Source: CAIXSC01 sp046349935
GTDB taxonomy: Bacteria > Planctomycetota > Planctomycetia > Pirellulales > Pirellulaceae
Assembly: GCA_046349935.1 (NCBI GenBank)
Contig: JAXMBK010000010.1
Location: forward strand, 124,001 to 188,000
Length of the DNA: 64,000 bases
Reading direction: 5' to 3'
The notes beneath the pieces were generated by a model. That model was not told the origin of the DNA and searched no databases. It worked only from the letters and a program-made list of their open reading frames with translations. Position 1 is the first letter of the stretch; every line of letters starts with the position of its first letter. Below are positions 51,783 through 59,845 of the stretch, in pieces. The position numbers were made by a program, and so were the translations under genes.

Positions 51783-52982
51783 ATGAATCTCCCCGCGAAC
51801 TCCCAAGCCGCTCCCGCCGCCAGCGAACGCGGCGTCTCGTTGTGGCAAGACGCTCGCCGTCGTCTGTGGCGCAATCCGGCCGCGCGCTGGTCCGCACGAC
51901 TGCTGTGCGTCATGGCCCTGCTGGCTTTCTTCGCTCCGATGTTGCCGTTGCAGTCCCCCATCCTGCAAGACCTCAAGCGGCGTCAGTTTCAGCCGCCGAG
52001 TCTGAAACCCGCGTCGCTCGGACTCCTCGCCTATCGCCGTCAGGTCGCCGAACTGCAACAGAAGGCGGCCGACCAATCGGCCGCTCAGTTCCGCGTCGCC
52101 GGCGACAACGCGGCTGGCCGCGAAGAGCTCGCCGCACTCCAGAAGCAACTCGATCAACTGACCGCCAGCGACCCGTCGCGCACGCTGTGGCACAATCCGG
52201 GATGGATCGCCAGCGGCATGATTCGCCTGCGACTCGCGATCTTCGGCGACTGGTGCATCCCGTCGATTTGCGGCACCGACAGCCTGGGACGCGACGTTCT
52301 CTCCCGCATCTTCTGGGGCTCGCGAGTCTCCTTGGCGGTCGGCATCATCGCCTCGCTCGTGTCGCTCGTGATCGGCGTCTCGTTCGGCGCCGTCTCGGGC
52401 TACTATGGATCGTGGGTCGACGACGTCATGATGCGCTTCGTCGACATCCTCTACTCCATCCCCTTCATCTTCGTCGTCATCTTCATGCTGACGATCCTCA
52501 GCGACCCCAGCTGGAAGTCGTGGCTCGAGCGATACCACATCGACCAGATCATGATCGTGTACATCCTGATCGGCTGCATCTATTGGCTCACGATGGCTCG
52601 AGTCGTCCGCGGCCAAGTCATCTCGCTGAAGAACGAGCAGTTCGTCGAAGCGGCGCGCACGATCGGCGCCAGCCGTCCGCGGATCATCTTCTTGCATATC
52701 GTGCCGAATGTGATGAGCGTCGTGATCGTCTACCTGACGCTCACGATTCCCGCCGTCATGTTGTTCGAAGCGTTCCTGTCGTTCCTGGGCCTGGGCGTGC
52801 AACCTCCCGACGTCTCGCTGGGACAACTGGTCAACGACGGCGTGCAAGTCATCTCGCCGATTCGCACCTTCTGGTGGATCGTCGCTTTCCCCAGCCTGAC
52901 GCTCACGATCACCCTGTTCGCACTCAACTTCCTGGGCGACGGCGTCCGCGACGCACTCGACCCGCGCATGAAGAACCGCTGA
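51783..52982 (+). CDS. oppC: Oligopeptide ABC transporter permease, OppC type with periplasmic coiled-coil insertion
   Basis: 399 residues against about 300 for OppC. N-terminal RRLWRNPAARWSARLLCVMA and the first helix are as usual, but residues about 60-135 form an insertion with a coiled coil (RRQVAELQQKAADQSAAQF, EELAALQKQLDQLTA). Afterwards come the standard CGTDSLGRDVLSRIFWGSRV-SLAVGI, EAA loop EQFVEAARTIGASRPRIIFL-HIVPNV, and ALDPRMKNR end. The insertion would sit between helices 1 and 2, that is on the periplasmic side. Forms the heterodimer with OppB. Confidence 0.94.
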   Translation: MNLPANSQAAPAASERGVSLWQDARRRLWRNPAARWSARLLCVMALLAFFAPMLPLQSPILQDLKRRQFQPPSLKPASLGLLAYRRQVAELQQKAADQSAAQFRVAGDNAAGREELAALQKQLDQLTASDPSRTLWHNPGWIASGMIRLRLAIFGDWCIPSICGTDSLGRDVLSRIFWGSRVSLAVGIIASLVSLVIGVSFGAVSGYYGSWVDDVMMRFVDILYSIPFIFVVIFMLTILSDPSWKSWLERYHIDQIMIVYILIGCIYWLTMARVVRGQVISLKNEQFVEAARTIGASRPRIIFLHIVPNVMSVVIVYLTLTIPAVMLFEAFLSFLGLGVQPPDVSLGQLVNDGVQVISPIRTFWWIVAFPSLTLTITLFALNFLGDGVRDALDPRMKNR

Positions 52983-53042
52983 CCCCGACCGCTCGCGACG
53001 CGCGCCGGTCTCGATTCGTTTTCTCTCGCTTGAGATTCCCCG

Positions 53043-54056
53043 ATGCCTGAACCGCTCCTGCAAATCGACGACCTGCGAGTGGAATTCAAGACGGACGCCG
53101 GCGTCGTTCGAGCGGTCGACGGCCTGTCTTTTTCGATCGAGCGAGGCGAGACGCTGGGGATCGTCGGCGAGTCGGGATCGGGCAAGTCGGTGACGAGCCT
53201 CGCCATCATGGGGCTCATCCCCCAGCCGCCCGGCAAGATCGCCTCCGGCCGCATCCTGTACCGCGGCGACGACCTGCTGAAGTACTCGCCGTCCCAAATC
53301 CGCCAAGTGCGCGGCCGCAAGATCGCCATGATCTTCCAGGACCCCATGACGGCGCTCAATCCGTTCTTGACGGTCGGCGAGCAGCTGACGGAGATTACGC
53401 GGCTGCACCTCGGGCACTCGCTGGCCGAGGCGCGACGGCACGCCGTGAGCATGCTGGAGCAAGTCGGCATTCCGGCCGCCGCTCGGCGACTTGACGACTA
53501 CCCGCACCAGTTTTCGGGCGGCATGCGTCAGCGAGTGGTGATCGCCATGGCGCTGGCCTGCAGCCCCGACGTCTTGATCGCCGACGAACCCACCACGGCG
53601 CTCGACGTCACCATCCAAGCGCAGATCCTCGAACTGCTCAACCGGCTGCAACAAGAACACGGGATGACCATCCTGCTCATCACGCACGACCTGGGCGTGG
53701 TCGCAAACAGCTGTCGGCGCGTGATCGTCATGTACGGCGGCCGCATCGTCGAGGAAGCGCAAGCCGACTCGCTGTTCGCCCAACCGGCTCACCCCTACAC
53801 GCAAGGGCTGCTGCGGTCGGTGCCGCGCTGGGACGGCGAAGCGACGCAAGTGCTGCGCGCCATCGAGGGGCAACCGCCGAACATGGCCGACCCGCCGAGC
53901 GGCTGTGCGTTTCATCCACGCTGTCCGTATTGTTTGCCGAGGTGCATCAAGGAGTCGCCGTCGCTGACTCCGCGCAAGGCGAACCGCGGCGGCCAAGTCG
54001 CTTGCTTTGTGGACATCGAATCGGCGGCGACGACAAGCGAGGTGCAACATGGTTAA
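53043..54056 (+). CDS. oppD: Oligopeptide ABC transporter ATP-binding protein, OppD type
   Basis: 337 residues. Walker A GESGSGKSVTSLAIMGL, Q-loop MIFQDPMTALNPFLTVGEQL, signature FSGGMRQRVVIAMALAC, Walker B VLIADEPTTALDVTIQAQIL and switch ILLITHDLGVVAN. The C-terminal oligopeptide domain contains the CxxC-rich GCAFHPRCPYCLPRCIKE, which in DppD/OppD binds an iron-sulfur cluster. It overlaps oppF by 8 bases. Confidence 0.96.
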   Translation: MPEPLLQIDDLRVEFKTDAGVVRAVDGLSFSIERGETLGIVGESGSGKSVTSLAIMGLIPQPPGKIASGRILYRGDDLLKYSPSQIRQVRGRKIAMIFQDPMTALNPFLTVGEQLTEITRLHLGHSLAEARRHAVSMLEQVGIPAAARRLDDYPHQFSGGMRQRVVIAMALACSPDVLIADEPTTALDVTIQAQILELLNRLQQEHGMTILLITHDLGVVANSCRRVIVMYGGRIVEEAQADSLFAQPAHPYTQGLLRSVPRWDGEATQVLRAIEGQPPNMADPPSGCAFHPRCPYCLPRCIKESPSLTPRKANRGGQVACFVDIESAATTSEVQHG

Positions 54057-55095
54057 GGCGCCCCACCACAGCAGCGCTCAGCACAGCAACACTCAGAACA
54101 GCAGCGCTCAGGGCGGCGGCTCGTCGACCACCGTCGCGCCGCTGCTGTCGGTCCGCGATCTGCGCGTCCACTTTCCGGGACGCGGCGGCTGGTTCGCTCC
54201 ACGCACCACGATTCGCGCCGTCGACGGCGTCTCGTTCGACATCCTGCCGGGCGAGACGTTCGGGCTGGTCGGCGAATCGGGCTGCGGCAAGTCGACGACC
54301 GCTCGAGCCCTTGTCGGTTTGAATCACATCACGACCGGCGAGATCTGGTTGCACGGCCAACGCATCGACGGACTGTCCGACGCGGCCATGCGACCGCATC
54401 GCGCGACGATTCAGATGATCTTCCAAGACCCCTTCGCGTCGCTCAATCCGCGCATGACGGTCGGCCAGACGATCACCGAACCGATGGACATCTTCCGGTT
54501 GTATTCGCCGCGCGAACGGACCGGCGAAGCCCTGCGGCTCATGGAACTCGTCGGACTCAATCCGCGGTTCCTGAATCGTTACCCGCATGAGTTTTCGGGC
54601 GGGCAACGGCAGCGCGTGGGGATCGCTCGCGCCCTGGCGGTGCAGCCGAAGTTGATCGTGTGCGACGAACCGATCTCGGCGCTCGACGTCTCGATTCAAG
54701 CGCAGGTGATCAATCTGCTGATGGACCTGCAGCAGAAACTAGGGCTGGCCTATCTGTTCATTGCTCACGACCTGGCCGTGGTGCGACACATTGCGCATCG
54801 CGTCGGCGTGATGTACCTGGGGCGGATCGTCGAAACAGCCGACTCGGCGACGCTGTTCCGCAACCCCAAGCATCCCTACAGCCAAGCGTTGCTTTCCGCC
54901 GCCCCGGTCCCTGATCCGGTGCGCGAACGCACGCGCCAACGCGTCGTGCTGCAAGGCGAAGTCCCCGCGCCGGACCGCGTGTACCCCGGCTGCCCGTTCG
55001 CCGATCGCTGCCCGATCGTCGAAGCCGCCTGCCGCCAGTCCCCCCCGCCGCTCGCCGGCGCCGCCCACCAAGTGGCCTGCATCAAAGCGCCGTAG
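54049..55095 (+). CDS. oppF: Oligopeptide ABC transporter ATP-binding protein, OppF type
   Basis: 348 residues. ATG 54049 overlaps the oppD stop. Residues 5-30 are a low-complexity start made of three 5-residue repeats (HSSAQ-HSNTQ-NSSAQ). Then Walker A GESGCGKSTTARALVGL, Q-loop MIFQDPFASLNPRMTVGQTI, signature FSGGQRQRVGIARALA, Walker B IVCDEPISALDVSIQAQVIN, and C-terminal Cys cluster PGCPFADRCPIVEAAC. Second ATPase of the peptide importer. TAG at 55093-55095 is the CCGTAG that starts a partial repeat arm. Confidence 0.95.
   Translation: MVKAPHHSSAQHSNTQNSSAQGGGSSTTVAPLLSVRDLRVHFPGRGGWFAPRTTIRAVDGVSFDILPGETFGLVGESGCGKSTTARALVGLNHITTGEIWLHGQRIDGLSDAAMRPHRATIQMIFQDPFASLNPRMTVGQTITEPMDIFRLYSPRERTGEALRLMELVGLNPRFLNRYPHEFSGGQRQRVGIARALAVQPKLIVCDEPISALDVSIQAQVINLLMDLQQKLGLAYLFIAHDLAVVRHIAHRVGVMYLGRIVETADSATLFRNPKHPYSQALLSAAPVPDPVRERTRQRVVLQGEVPAPDRVYPGCPFADRCPIVEAACRQSPPPLAGAAHQVACIKAP
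54067..54111. repeat. Three 15-bp tandem units in the start of oppF
   Basis: Units CACAGCAGCGCTCAG, CACAGCAACACTCAG and AACAGCAGCGCTCAG are consecutive and in frame, coding the HSSAQ, HSNTQ and NSSAQ repeats of OppF. Likely variable in number by slippage. Confidence 0.8.
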
Positions 55096-55103
55096 CACAG
55101 GCC

Positions 55104-55262
55104 GTAGCACAGGCTTCCAGCCTGTGACCCGCAACTCTCGCCCCCTCACTCTTTACCTGGAGTGACAAAAATCTGAGAGTGAATCCGCGCACTGTGGTGG
55201 CGCCGACGCCCCTCATCCCCAGCCCTTCTCCCCGCGGCGGGGAGAAGGGAGCACCATCCGCT
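55104..55262 (+). repeat. Composite three-module repeat, copy C3 (modules 1-2)
   Basis: Begins directly after oppF: CCGTAGCACAGG duplicated at 55090 and 55103, then the arm (55104-55126). Spacer GACCCGCAACTCTC, CTCTTTACCTGGAGTGACAA, GAGAGTGAATCC, module-2 hairpin at 55223-55249 and AGCACCATCCGC. The TTGCGCAAC tandem of module 3 is missing. It fills the gap to the convergent acetyltransferase gene. Confidence 0.85.
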
Positions 55263-55296
55263 CTCTTCCCCGCTCTCTCCGCCGCTCGCCCCCCTT

Positions 55297-56661
55297 TCAC
55301 GCCGGCAAGTCATCCCAAACCGGTCGCCAATACGGGAGCTTCGGGAACAGCACTTTCGCCGCCGCCAACGATTCGCGATCGGGCCAGCGCACGATGCGTC
55401 CGGCGGTCGGCGGGGCGTCGACGCGGAGATGGCCGAGCAGCCATTGAGAGAGCGTGGCCGCATCGCATTCGACGGCCCGTTCGGAGGGCGCGTCGAGCAG
55501 CACTTGGACTTCGCCGTCGGCGACGACGACCAATCGCGCCGCCAGCGATCCGCAGCGAATCGCCAATTCGGCGCCGACCGGCAGGTTGGCTCGGCTCGCG
55601 CGCGCCGAAAATTCGCCGCTCAACTTCGCCAAGAATCTCGGCGCGTCGAGGATGCGGGCGAGCGACACGGAGCCTGCTTCGGAGTCGGGATTCGAGTATT
55701 CGCCGCCCGCCGCAATCAGTTCCGCGTGCCACGGGTGATTGGGGGCCGCATCGAGCCGCAGGTCGCAACGATCCTGCTCGATAAACTCGCCGCACACGCG
55801 AGCCATCAGCGACTCGCCGGCATCCGGCCGTTCGGGCGCCGTGAACAATTCAACGACTCGATCCTGTTTCACGAGGGCGTAGCCGACGATGCCTTTGGCG
55901 TCGAGCGACCAGCGATCGCGGCCGGCGACGGCGACGTAGATGGCGTCGAAGCCATGGCGGCTGACGAGCCACCGCCAGTAGTCGGAGCTGCGGACCGGCG
56001 GGCCGTAACTGCCTTGCGTGTGATGGTGATACATCCGCTCGAGCGCCGCTTGTTCGACGTGTCGCCAGAGCCGCGTCGTGAGCGGCGCGGGGCGCGCGCC
56101 TTGGAAGACGCCTTCAAGCGACGCGGAGGGTTCTCCTTGTCGCCTGACGAGATGCGCGAGGATTTCGCGGGCGCCGGCGCGCGAGTAGCTGGGGCGTCCC
56201 CACGCGACCCAACCGCGGCGTTGAAACAGGCGCGGCTGAGTCGTCCGCACCAAGGCCAATTCGGCGCCGTCCGCCAACGCCTGCCGCTCGGCGGCGGCGA
56301 CCAGCGACGAACCGAGTCCGCGGCGACGAAACTTGGGAGCCGTAATCAGGTCGGCCAACCAGGTCGCCGGAATGCGCCGCGAACCAAAGTTCAGTTCGCG
56401 ATTGCGTAGATGCACATGTGCCGCGATGGCCGCGCCATTGCGAATCACCAACCGGTCGGTCGGTTCGTACGTCGGCTCTTCCAGCTGCGCTTGAAACTCG
56501 CCGGCCCATCCCTCGCGGCCGCCATCCATCAATAGCGCGCGGATGGCGAGATGATCGCCTGCGCTCGCGACGCTCAGGAAGCATCCCGGGAGCGGGGCGC
56601 CGAGCGGTGCGGCGTTGGGCAAGGACGCGGAACCTAACAAAGCCGATTGCATGAGTGTCAT
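55297..56661 (-). CDS. Eis-like GNAT N-acetyltransferase
   Basis: 454 residues. Residues about 20-180 are a GNAT domain: LSVASAGDHLAIRALLMDGG, LITAPKFRRRGLGSSLVAAA with the acetyl-CoA loop, and LVRTTQPRLFQRRGWVAWGR. A second GNAT-like middle part is followed by an SCP2/sterol-carrier-like end (VGAELAIRCGSLAARLVVVA, AVECDAATLSQWLLGHLRV), the layout of Eis proteins that acetylate amines of aminoglycosides or lysines. Substrate unknown. ATG 56661 has AAGGGA 8 nt upstream. It follows the BshC-like gene by 111 nt. Confidence 0.85.
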   Translation of the reverse strand: MTLMQSALLGSASLPNAAPLGAPLPGCFLSVASAGDHLAIRALLMDGGREGWAGEFQAQLEEPTYEPTDRLVIRNGAAIAAHVHLRNRELNFGSRRIPATWLADLITAPKFRRRGLGSSLVAAAERQALADGAELALVRTTQPRLFQRRGWVAWGRPSYSRAGAREILAHLVRRQGEPSASLEGVFQGARPAPLTTRLWRHVEQAALERMYHHHTQGSYGPPVRSSDYWRWLVSRHGFDAIYVAVAGRDRWSLDAKGIVGYALVKQDRVVELFTAPERPDAGESLMARVCGEFIEQDRCDLRLDAAPNHPWHAELIAAGGEYSNPDSEAGSVSLARILDAPRFLAKLSGEFSARASRANLPVGAELAIRCGSLAARLVVVADGEVQVLLDAPSERAVECDAATLSQWLLGHLRVDAPPTAGRIVRWPDRESLAAAKVLFPKLPYWRPVWDDLPA

Positions 56662-56772
56662 CGTCAGAATCCCTTCAGACGCTCGAGCGTCGTACGCGGC
56701 GCGAATGCGCTCGTCGCGACGTCCTATCGGGCGCGCTCCGAATCGAAGCATGCCCCGTCTCTACTTCATAAC

Positions 56773-58407
56773 TTAGGACGTGCGCGCCGAAAGTTCCAGT
56801 AGCCGGCGCGGCAAGTCGTCTTGCGAGAACACGCAGTACGAGTACTCGCGCGACGCGAGCAGCGCGTGACGATGAGCGGCGAGTCGCGCGTCGTGCAGTT
56901 CGCGCTTCCACGACTCGTGCTGCAATTCAAGGTAAGCTTGCAGCGCTTCGTTGAGGGCGCCGAGTGCGCGATGGCGCGTGAGTCGCGCGCCGCGCGGCGG
57001 GGCGCTGGCGAGCCAGCGTCGCTTTTCGTCCACCAAGCCGGCGACATACGCATCCTGCAATTGCTGTTCCGTCAACCAACGCTCCGGATGAAACCGGCTC
57101 GCCCGCACTTGCTGCTCGATCGCCCGCACTTCCTCCGACGTGACGATCGCATGTTCGATCGGCAACATCACGGTCGCCGTCGCCGTCACGAACGCCGGCG
57201 CGGGATACTCCAAGAACCGCTCGAAGAGCGCGTCGGTAAGTTGATCGTATTTCGCGCCGCCGATGCCGTGCACGAACAGATCGCCCAGCAACAGTCGCGA
57301 GAAGAGAGTGGTAAGCAGCGCGCGAGGACGAATCTTGACTCCCGTCGCGCGCCACTGCCGCCACGTTTCCAGCGACGTCTCGAGTCGCCCGTCGAGTCGC
57401 GCGGGCAACAGGCCGCGCCATCCGGCGCGATCCGTCAGTTCAAAGCCGTCGCCCGCGCGGCGCACGAACAACCGCCGTCGCCGCGGCGACTGCTCGCTCC
57501 AACACCACAGCGGCGCCTCGACCCAGTCGTCTTCTCGAGCCAACTCGGGGACGGGATGCGAGCGGCTGCGGATCCGATGCGACGCTCGATATTCGGCCAA
57601 CACTCGGTTGTACGTCTCGCGAAACGCATCCGCCCGTTCAAACAACTCCAGCGCCAGACGTCGAAACGCATCGCCGTCGGCCACGGCGCTCAACGGCACG
57701 TCGCACGTTTCGAGTCCCAGTCGTCGCTCGAGCTGATTGCGACCCACGGAGAACAACAAGCCGGCGTGTCGAGTGCGACGGCGTGCATCGAGCACCCAGG
57801 GCCAAACGGTCTGGACCAGCGGCCGCGCGACCAGCGAGCCGACCGTTGCGGCGACGCGGTCGGCGAACGAGGCAAACAGGGCGTCGTTCCGCACCGTTCG
57901 TTCTTCATACGGCGCTTCTTCGCCCGCATCGTCCCATGGCACGGCCGCCGTCTGCGGCGCATCGGCCGACCCGCTCGGGACCTTGATCGCCGCTCCGCGC
58001 TGCGTGTCGTTGTCGACGATCAGATTGACGACGCAAGCGGCCGTGCGGCGGCCGATCTGGGCGAGGACGAAGTTCTTGAACCAGACGCCCGGATGAAACA
58101 ACTGCGGCTGATGACCCGTGATCGCGACCGACGGATCATCGACGCCGGTCTGAATCTCGCTCGCCCATGGCAACTCAAACCGCTCGGCATGCTCGCGCGC
58201 GGCGACGAGCAGTTCGCGACGCGCCAGTCGCACGAGATCACCGAGCGGCAACCCGCCGAAGGTACGCGCGGCGGCCGCCTGCCGCGAGGCGCGATTCTCG
58301 CGGAACACTTGTTCGAGCGCCTCGCGGGGCGGGTCGAGCAACACGCTGTCGGGCGTTCGCGGGGCGCGCAAGCGGCGGTACGCGAGCGTCGCTCGCGGGC
58401 CGTTCAT
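56773..58407 (-). CDS. Uncharacterised protein distantly resembling BshC
   Basis: 544 residues, ATG overlapping the GT2 stop (ATGA). The core motif AITGHQPQLFHPGVWFKNFV resembles the BshC signature (GxQQxGLFxGPLYTxxK) in position and pattern, and VVNLIVDNDTQ follows; later RPRALLTTLFSRLLLGDLFV, HGIGGAKYDQLTDALFERFL mirrors the 'RP...GPGE..Y' part of BshC, and the end is helical (NEALQAYLELQHESWKRELH). BshC adds cysteine in bacillithiol synthesis; here key residues differ, so I infer only a shared fold. Probably cytoplasmic. Confidence 0.65.
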   Translation of the reverse strand: MNGPRATLAYRRLRAPRTPDSVLLDPPREALEQVFRENRASRQAAAARTFGGLPLGDLVRLARRELLVAAREHAERFELPWASEIQTGVDDPSVAITGHQPQLFHPGVWFKNFVLAQIGRRTAACVVNLIVDNDTQRGAAIKVPSGSADAPQTAAVPWDDAGEEAPYEERTVRNDALFASFADRVAATVGSLVARPLVQTVWPWVLDARRRTRHAGLLFSVGRNQLERRLGLETCDVPLSAVADGDAFRRLALELFERADAFRETYNRVLAEYRASHRIRSRSHPVPELAREDDWVEAPLWCWSEQSPRRRRLFVRRAGDGFELTDRAGWRGLLPARLDGRLETSLETWRQWRATGVKIRPRALLTTLFSRLLLGDLFVHGIGGAKYDQLTDALFERFLEYPAPAFVTATATVMLPIEHAIVTSEEVRAIEQQVRASRFHPERWLTEQQLQDAYVAGLVDEKRRWLASAPPRGARLTRHRALGALNEALQAYLELQHESWKRELHDARLAAHRHALLASREYSYCVFSQDDLPRRLLELSARTS

Positions 58408-59150
58408 GCCGACGCCTCTCCCGACTCGCGCCGCCTCCCGCGCCACTCGCCCGACGTCACGCGCGCCTGGCTGCGATCGAGCACTCCGTAGTAGTGCTGC
58501 AGGCGAATGGCGGCGTTGTCGAGCGACCCGCCGAACGAACGCGCCTCGTCGAGATAGATCAACGGCACCGCCAATTCGACCACGCGCCATCCCAGCGCCG
58601 CGGCCTGGACCCACAGCTCCAGCGGCATCGCATACCCTTCGTCGGTCAGGTCAAGCTCCGCCAATGCCGGAACTCGGTACGCCTTAAAGCCGCAGAAGGC
58701 GTCGGTGAGCTGAAAACCGAGCCGCCGGTTGATTTCGGCCGTCAGTTCGCGATTGATCCGCAAACGTTCGGCGGGCGGGGCGCTATCGCCGGAGAATGTC
58801 TGCAAGTAGCGGCTGCCCGAGACCATTTCGACGTCTTGGCAGCGGTCCACGAATTCTGGAATCAACTGCGGCTCGTGCTGACCATCGCAGTCGATCGTCA
58901 CGAGCACGTCGTAGCCGTCGCGCAGGGCGCGTTGGAAGGCCGTGCGCAGCGCCGCACCGTAGCCGCGGTTGCGCGGGTGCGTTTCCACTTGAATGTCTCG
59001 GCGGCCGGCCAACTGAGGACCCGTGCCATCCGACGAGCCGTCGTCGACGACCAGGACGTCGGTCCCGTAGCGCACCACTTCATCCAGCACTCGGCCCACG
59101 TGCCGCACTTCGTTGAATACCGGCAGCGCCGTCAACGCTCGACGTCCCAT
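58404..59150 (-). CDS. Family 2 glycosyltransferase
   Basis: 248 residues. GT-A fold motifs: start TALPVFNEVRHVGRVLDEVV, DVLVVDDGSSDGTG, RGYGAALRTAFQRAL, and the metal-binding DCDGQHEP (D-x-D). GFQLTDAFCGFKAYRVPAL and ELWVQAAALGWRVVELAVPL are typical of dolichol-phosphate-mannose-synthase-like enzymes, which charge polyprenyl phosphate. No C-terminal helices, so probably membrane-associated only. It leads an operon with the BshC-like gene (4-nt overlap) and the acetyltransferase. Confidence 0.93.
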   Translation of the reverse strand: MGRRALTALPVFNEVRHVGRVLDEVVRYGTDVLVVDDGSSDGTGPQLAGRRDIQVETHPRNRGYGAALRTAFQRALRDGYDVLVTIDCDGQHEPQLIPEFVDRCQDVEMVSGSRYLQTFSGDSAPPAERLRINRELTAEINRRLGFQLTDAFCGFKAYRVPALAELDLTDEGYAMPLELWVQAAALGWRVVELAVPLIYLDEARSFGGSLDNAAIRLQHYYGVLDRSQARVTSGEWRGRRRESGEASA

Positions 59151-59399
59151 TCCGATTCACCCAACTCTAGACGAACCGTCGCTCGCCCAAATCTCGTGTC
59201 CTATCCGACTGAAACCCGGTCGCCTACCGCGCTTCTAATTTCAACGCCTGCTCATTCTAGACGTCTCGAGCCGGTTCGGGCACTGGTGGAATCGAGCGCT
59301 TCGCTCGTCAAACTCCCCTGCCAGCGTTGGGATGGCGACGGTTGCGAGGTATGATGGGGTTGGTCGCAGCCCGCCGATATTCGACTCGCGAGGAGCCTG

Positions 59400-59786
59400 A
59401 TGGACGCCGACGCCGACAACTCGAAGCCCCCCCTGCCTCGCCTGGTCGACTGGAAAGTCGCCGAAGACGTGGTCGGCGGGGACGCCGAGTTGCTGTTGCA
59501 GGTGATCGACGCGTTCTTGCAGGAGGCGCCGCAGCAGATGCGGGCGTTGACCAGCGCCGTCGCCGCCCACGATGCGCCCACGGTGCGCCGAGCGGCTCAT
59601 ACGATCAAAGGGTCGCTGCGCTATTTCGGCGTGCGCAGCGCCTTCGACTTGGCCTTGCAACTGGAGCAAGCGGGCCAGAAAAATGAACTCCGCGCCGCGC
59701 CGGCCGCCGTCGAGCAGCTGTCGGCCGCCTTGTCCCTGGTGCTCGATGAACTGCGCTCCTACTACGCTCGGGGTGGTCGCGCCTAG
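59400..59786 (+). CDS. Histidine phosphotransfer (Hpt) domain protein
   Basis: 128 residues. A four-helix Hpt bundle with the phospho-acceptor His67 in AAHTIKGSLRYFGVRSAF. GGDAELLLQVIDAFLQEAPQ is the usual preceding helix. Hpt proteins relay phosphate from a hybrid sensor kinase to response regulators. GAGGAG lies just before the ATG. It is 59 nt upstream of the response-regulator gene, so it is likely part of that module; no hybrid kinase is in the window. Confidence 0.95.
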   Translation: MDADADNSKPPLPRLVDWKVAEDVVGGDAELLLQVIDAFLQEAPQQMRALTSAVAAHDAPTVRRAAHTIKGSLRYFGVRSAFDLALQLEQAGQKNELRAAPAAVEQLSAALSLVLDELRSYYARGGRA

Positions 59787-59845
59787 ACGAACGGTTACAC
59801 TGCGGGTCCGCGGCGTCGCTTCGTTCCTTCGTTTCGGAGTCAACT

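Noticed and set aside
51696..54050. A 784-codon open frame antisense to oppC and oppD
   Set aside because: The translation is rich in Arg, Asp, His and Gln with no domain, while the plus strand has complete Walker and EAA motifs. It is a GC-driven shadow.
58167..59354. A 395-codon plus-strand frame across the GT2 gene
   Set aside because: The minus-strand GT2 has the DGSSDGT and DCDGQH motifs. The plus reading has none.
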